A DNA stretch of 38,530 bases from an uncultured Bacteroidota bacterium. Its GTDB lineage: Bacteria > Bacteroidota > Bacteroidia > Chitinophagales > Chitinophagaceae. This document shows, in pieces, positions 35,801 to 38,530 of the stretch (its first letter is position 1; each line of letters opens with the position of its first letter). The notes under the pieces were generated by a model, which made no database searches, had not been told where the DNA came from, and saw only the letters and a list, made by a program, of their open reading frames with translations. The stretch is taken from NCBI GenBank assembly GCA_903904855.1, contig CAIVEH010000190.1, forward strand, positions 1 to 38,530, in the 5' to 3' direction. The position numbers and the translations under genes are program-made.

Positions 35801-36026
35801 CCGTAAGAATATCACTCAAACCCGACACTCCTGTATGTATAATTGTAGTACCACTGGTACCAAAAGTAGTCCAGTTTACTGTCAGGGGTGGTGTTAACCC
35901 GGTAAGGCCGACAGTGAGAATACCATCATTATGACATGGGTGAGTGATAATTGAAAAGGTAGCTGTCTGAGCCAATGATTGGAATGAGATAGCTAAAAAC
36001 AACAAAATCGGGAAAAGTTTCTTCAT
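32889..36026 (-). CDS. Large secreted SprB-repeat adhesin-like protein with T9SS sorting domain
   Basis: Encodes 1045 residues from the ATG at 36026, which begins a signal peptide (MKKLFPILLFLAISFQSLAQ); the longer frame to 36119 has no signal-like start. After an N-terminal domain, six or seven SprB-type repeats (about 110-530) follow the pattern GGxxPYxYxWSTGATT, GLxxGxYxVTVTDAxGC. Next come an SdrD B-like segment (VFEDYNNNCVQDAGEPG) and a DUF7619-like conserved region (SVLEYMVHFQNTGTYMAENI; HIKNHASIYFDYNAP). A T9SS type A domain ends the protein (VYPNPAENSFTAV, DVTGKTM, APGTYFVSC, QKLVIMK). SprB is a gliding and adhesion surface protein in Flavobacterium. This is likely a surface adhesin; gliding is not implied. 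Confidence 0.9.
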   Translation of the reverse strand: MKKLFPILLFLAISFQSLAQTATFSIITHPCHNDGILTVGLTGLTPPLTVNWTTFGTSGTTIIHTGVSGLSDILTGYSGGPIYLDAFGADTTIHAVGYYSGDAPFLYSTSSTIGVCPAMDTNLVTVDSGGTPPYTFYWYNKASMAFVGSSNPIALPGGHYGVTITDAAGCVFGSTVFPDNIIDTDSAPFYDSISTTVASCTNGTAFAMPGGIGVGGVPPYTYLWSTGATTNAISGLSMGYYNVTITDADGCRNTTGFYISQSVFIDVPVTSTPATCIAHDGAVIAFGSGGVSPYTYVWSNGATTQSQTGLPGGFYGVTATDANGCIGTGSGNVINSTPITATYSTTPSLCTAPTGSATLYLAGGTTPYTIQWVTYPVQTSITATALTYGTYGFNVTDAMGCKQNGTVYIPPIDVISVSFTAIPGLCTLANGSMTAFPVGGVAPYHYLWSTGDITAGITAKRAGSYGLKITDNMGCVVNKEPVLPMESPLVAGLVTTPATCIFNNDGIDAATVWGGTPPYSYFWTSGGTTPTITGLPAGPYWFSASDAAGCVTPEYYTYVDYDHSATNCYCTIQGTVFEDYNNNCVQDAGEPGIPNIQIHIAGASHGGYTYTDVAGNYSYKIPSGTYTVSETVLHFYPLASCQSNDISVTSTAGSGCVLHVDFANSLDTIHDMHISTWSYNNYHPWIGHTYTQTTIISNDGTVPEDSIVVGYKTDGQLLSPSFVPGTLFSGSPYWYSVPGGTFPTLLPGHNQQLFMNYSVPTNIPMNTTVVFKDTVSYANMTSNWLSDYSPWNNVRYFMDTTVESFDPNFKQVSPQGVGPTGIISYTDSVLEYMVHFQNTGTYMAENITVIDTLDDNLNWTTLRPVFESGKCQVIMTQMGTKHVVKFIFNNINLPAQSTDDLRSNGMFTYTIHLNPELAVGTHIKNHASIYFDYNAPVVTNSTINTIGTQDPRVGVKNITASTGSFTVYPNPAENSFTAVSNSIAAGNATIQVNDVTGKTMITKTVSLQAGSQNIPVDVTKLAPGTYFVSCTGSGITQTQKLVIMK

Positions 36027-36393
36027 ACCGGTCGTTTTAATAATTAATTCTGATGTGCTTTTTGTAAAAATGTTCATGCGTTTTCGAAAAATAACTGCTG
36101 ATATTGAATAGATTTTCACCTATTCAAGCAGCAAAGTCATTCAATCGGTAAATATAGGCAAAAATCAATACTGTTAATTAGTTTTTCCTTAAGAATGTGC
36201 TGCAACAATCATGCCACAAAATTCTGGAATATACCTGTGGATTTTTTTACAGACTGGGAAAGTTGAAAAATCTACTTATTACTTTAATAAAGGGTTAATA
36301 ATGAAGATAAAAATATTAACTTTATCGATCGGTTAAAGCCAATTTATCTGGCACATAATTTGTAGTATAATTTCTATACAAACAGCAAATGCC
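36027..36393. other. Divergent AT-rich intergenic region
   Basis: These 367 bases separate the SprB-repeat gene (leftward) and the frameshifted hypothetical gene (rightward). No clean TAnnTTTG box is visible. TAATTTG- and TAACTTTA-like words occur near 36310-36375. I see no gene or RNA. Confidence 0.4.
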
Positions 36394-36906
36394 ATGACCC
36401 TTAGCGAAACCTGGTTTATGGAGGGCTACATAGATTTTGAACTGCAGCAATACCGCCTCCTCGCCTATCTGAAAGAAGTAAAGCAATGCTTTAACGAAAC
36501 CAAACTATATCCGCAGCTTGCTGATATAGTGCATCATTACAACAATCTGAATGAGTTCAGGAACAACAAACGTTTTCTGCAGGACCAGTTTCCACACAAA
36601 CTGAGTATGATAAATACTCAAAAGCTGGAACTTGTGTATGAACGTATGCTTGCCGACAATGAACTGATGCAGGAGCTGGAGCAAATAACCATCTTTGCCC
36701 TGGAGGAAATGAAGGGAACCATTAGTGAAGGGGCAGAAATTTATGATTTTGTGGAAAAACAATTGCAGATAGAACCTGTAGGTATTGTACCACTTTATAA
36801 AAACGAAGGTTATGTATTTATAAGGTACGGCAACTTCAGGGAAGTAAGAATATACAGCTACAGCATCACTCTTTTTGAACTAAGGATGCCCGGTATAAAG
36901 GATTAA
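36394..36906 (+). CDS. Hypothetical protein, N-terminal part of a gene broken by a frameshift
   Basis: The ATG at 36394 encodes 170 residues of an acidic, helical, soluble protein (LSETWFMEGYIDFELQQYRL; YERMLADNELMQELEQITIF) with a C-terminal beta segment (GYVFIRYGNFREVRIYSYS). It has no signal peptide. The last codons (LRMPGIKD) are probably out of frame. If one base is added near 36877-36881, the frame at 36879 reads TKDARYKGLRMDYIDSREKT and runs directly into the next ORF. The intact protein would be about 235 residues. No function is recognised. A sequencing error or true mutation cannot be told apart here. Confidence 0.65.
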   Translation: MTLSETWFMEGYIDFELQQYRLLAYLKEVKQCFNETKLYPQLADIVHHYNNLNEFRNNKRFLQDQFPHKLSMINTQKLELVYERMLADNELMQELEQITIFALEEMKGTISEGAEIYDFVEKQLQIEPVGIVPLYKNEGYVFIRYGNFREVRIYSYSITLFELRMPGIKD

Positions 36907-36908
36907 GG

Positions 36909-37103
36909 ATGGATTATATTGATAGCCGGGAGAAAACCCTTGCCAATACTTATGAACAGATCAAAACAGATATTATCCGAAGTATCCGCACACTTCCAAA
37001 CCCGGCTGTTTACAAAGTCGAGTTCCCGATAGCAGTGCCTTATCAGGAAACTCTGCTACCAGTTGCCAAACGGGTATTGGCAAGACAAATAGAGAGAATC
37101 TGA
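36909..37103 (+). CDS. C-terminal part of the same frameshifted hypothetical protein
   Basis: An ATG at 36909 opens 64 residues (MDYIDSREKTLANTYEQIKT to LPVAKRVLARQIERI). The frame is open upstream only to a TGA at 36876-36878, and the extra codons (TKDARYKGLR) continue the sequence expected from the preceding gene. A frameshift in one ancestral gene fits better than two genes. If translated separately, its start follows the previous stop by two bases, so coupling would be possible. Confidence 0.5.
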   Translation: MDYIDSREKTLANTYEQIKTDIIRSIRTLPNPAVYKVEFPIAVPYQETLLPVAKRVLARQIERI

Positions 37104-37139
37104 TCTGGCCAGTAAAGAAATGATCCAAATGTTAACCAG

Positions 37140-38225
37140 CTATTCCTTGGTAATTTTCACATAGCCGGTCTGTTTACCAGAAATGACAATACCCACATAA
37201 GTACCTGCAGGCAGTTCAGAAATGTTGATGAGCTTTTCATTACTGAAAGTGGCAACCCTCCTTGAGTGAATATCATACAAACCCACTTCAAAATTTTTCC
37301 AACTATCTGGAATCTCCAGGGAAACAATCCCATTGGTTACCGGATTAGGCACAACCTTTATCTCCATTACTGCAGGCGCAACCTCAGCTACCCCACTCAC
37401 CCTTGTTGTGTCGCGGTAAACGTCCCTGTACCTGATACTGGTAATAGTTTCGCCAGTGCCTCCAAAACCCACATTGCTGGTTACCCATAAAGCTGGGTAA
37501 TGATCGCCATTCACCATCCATTTGTATTCTACACTGTTGCGGGGAAATCCGATTGAAGGGAAGGCGCTAATGCTCAATGAATCAATCTCATGTATCACAG
37601 ACCTGACCCTTATGCAATTTACCGGAGTAGTATAATAGGGCGTTGTTATAGTACCCCAACCATCTACTCTTGATCTGCGGTTACCTACCTGCTTGATACC
37701 ACCCAAACCTGGTAATGCAATATTGAGTTTATAATTGGCACTGTCTTCATTGCCATAAGCTAAAGGGAAGAAATACCAGACATCAGGGTTAGTATAATTA
37801 ATTGGTGTAGGCAGTCCGGAAATTACGGCTGCAAAAGCTTGTGCCTGAAACCGTGACGGTGAAGTCTTATTCTCAAAAAAAGTATATACCTGCTGAATAG
37901 AAACAGGAAGTAAACCACCAGGAATAGGGAAACTATCAGCCACTTTATACCCAACAGCAGTGAGTCCTACGGTAAAAGCATATGTAAGATTTACTGTTGC
38001 AGCCAGCTTGTAGGTATCTACTGCCTGACGGGTAGGTGATAATGCATAATTCCATGTTCTGTTTGCGCCACTATCTGCAGGACTAATTAAAGAGTCCGGA
38101 AGCGGAGCAAAACTGTATCTAAGAGTATCTCCTGATACCGGCATATCGGCAGTGGTTATTGTAATCTGTGCTGAAGTTGATTGAACTATCAGAATTGCGA
38201 AAAACAGAGGTAGTATTCTTTTCAT
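37140..38225 (-). CDS. Secreted T9SS cargo protein, function unknown
   Basis: Encodes 361 residues from the ATG at 38225, chosen because it starts a signal peptide (MKRILPLFFAILIVQSTSAQ); the longer frame to 38288 does not. The body (about 25-280) is aromatic- and Pro-rich with GNRRSRVDGWGTITTPYYT. The T9SS type A sorting domain is at the C-terminus (VVPNPVTNGIVSLEI, YDIHSRRV, LPAGTYVGIVI, ending VKITKE). It is probably secreted and attached at the surface. I do not recognise the main domain. It is convergent with the frameshifted gene, with no clear terminator between them. Confidence 0.85.
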   Translation of the reverse strand: MKRILPLFFAILIVQSTSAQITITTADMPVSGDTLRYSFAPLPDSLISPADSGANRTWNYALSPTRQAVDTYKLAATVNLTYAFTVGLTAVGYKVADSFPIPGGLLPVSIQQVYTFFENKTSPSRFQAQAFAAVISGLPTPINYTNPDVWYFFPLAYGNEDSANYKLNIALPGLGGIKQVGNRRSRVDGWGTITTPYYTTPVNCIRVRSVIHEIDSLSISAFPSIGFPRNSVEYKWMVNGDHYPALWVTSNVGFGGTGETITSIRYRDVYRDTTRVSGVAEVAPAVMEIKVVPNPVTNGIVSLEIPDSWKNFEVGLYDIHSRRVATFSNEKLINISELPAGTYVGIVISGKQTGYVKITKE

Positions 38226-38517
38226 ATTTTCAAAATTAAAAATAAAAATCCTAAAACGTTTCAAAATCAGAAAAACTATTTTAAACAACCATTAATGCAC
38301 ACAGTTTAGAAGAAAAAAATATTTTGTTAACTTGTCGTTTGCAAATTATTTCCTATTTTTAATGCACAAAAGAGAGATTTATTTGATTTCATTGTAATAC
38401 ACCATAAAATCAATATTGCTTCATTAAGTAGTCAATCAATATTAAACCCCAAACCGATCCTGAATAAATTTCTTTTTAGGTATAGGCGTTTAGATCGCAA
38501 TAATGTAGCTTTGCCTT
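38226..38517. other. AT-rich region upstream of two divergent genes
   Basis: Spacer of 292 bases between the leftward T9SS cargo gene and a new rightward gene start at 38518. No gene, hairpin or repeat was recognised apart from the -7 box at its right end. Confidence 0.4.
38506..38513 (+). promoter_or_regulatory. Bacteroidota -7 box (TAGCTTTG) at the right edge
   Basis: A TAnnTTTG match ending 4 bases before an ATG at 38518. It fits the pattern of very short leaders seen at other genes here. Confidence 0.4.
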
Positions 38518-38530
38518 ATGGAGAGGCGAA
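38518..38530 (+). CDS. Start of a gene cut by the window edge
   Basis: An ATG at 38518 reads MERR to the end of the window. It is called only because a TAnnTTTG box lies 4 bases upstream. Nothing about the product can be said. Confidence 0.25.

Noticed and set aside
36871-36882. Programmed -1 ribosomal frameshift at the T5 tract of the split gene
   Set aside because: The target frame has a TGA at 36876-36878 immediately after the slip site, so slippage there would terminate; a one-base deletion after it fits better.

Overview
The window looks like chromosomal DNA of a Bacteroidota bacterium, most likely in or near Chitinophagales/Chitinophagaceae (inference). The reasons are five secreted proteins with C-terminal type IX secretion (T9SS) sorting domains, many TAnnTTTG -7 promoter boxes with no real Shine-Dalgarno sequences, an atpD-atpC pair separated from the other ATP synthase genes, a two-propeller Reg_prop sensor kinase, and SprB-type repeats. 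No rRNA, tRNA, CRISPR array, transposase or phage gene was seen.

Layout. 1-2.5 kb: a probable C-terminal gene fragment, a heptamer repeat, an M20 dipeptidase, and a convergent small T9SS cargo gene. 3-6.5 kb: a Prc/Tsp-type S41 protease, a small secreted protein, and an AT-rich stretch with DnaA-box-like words. 6.6-9.4 kb: an MNT/HEPN pair, then atpD and a short atpC. 9.4-14.4 kb: a decayed small ORF and two large secreted repeat proteins (Ig-like repeats; NHL propeller plus Ig-like repeats). 14.6-18.2 kb: a CPBP membrane protease, cdsA and psd (phospholipid synthesis), a HicB/HicA-like pair, and a Cys/Lys-rich exported peptide. 18.3-25 kb: an orphan two-propeller histidine kinase, a GNAT acetyltransferase, a Uma2-family protein, and two tandem paralogous DUF3298-like lipoproteins. 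25.2-27.7 kb: a toxin-antitoxin cluster (two RelE/ParE pairs and an orphan antitoxin), a decayed copy of the nrdJ 3' end, and a TPR gene without an ATG. 27.9-31.2 kb: B12-dependent ribonucleotide reductase nrdJ. 31.6-32.7 kb: a HigA-like/AbiEii pair. 32.9-38.2 kb: a large SprB-repeat T9SS protein, a hypothetical gene split by a frameshift, and another T9SS cargo protein. A new gene appears to start in the last 13 bases.

How the genes fit together. The housekeeping part covers energy (AtpD/AtpC), dNTP supply (NrdJ), phospholipids (CdsA, Psd) and envelope proteolysis (Prc-like, CPBP). Between these lie a surface-protein repertoire and five complete toxin-antitoxin-like pairs plus one lone antitoxin. 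The least explained items are the nrdJ 3'-end remnant about 1 kb from the intact gene, the frameshifted gene at 36.4-37.1 kb, the orphan sensor kinase, the Cys-rich peptide, the repeated pattern of -7 boxes only a few bases before start codons, and the exact-phase heptamer array ahead of the dipeptidase. I found no convincing large new multi-gene system.
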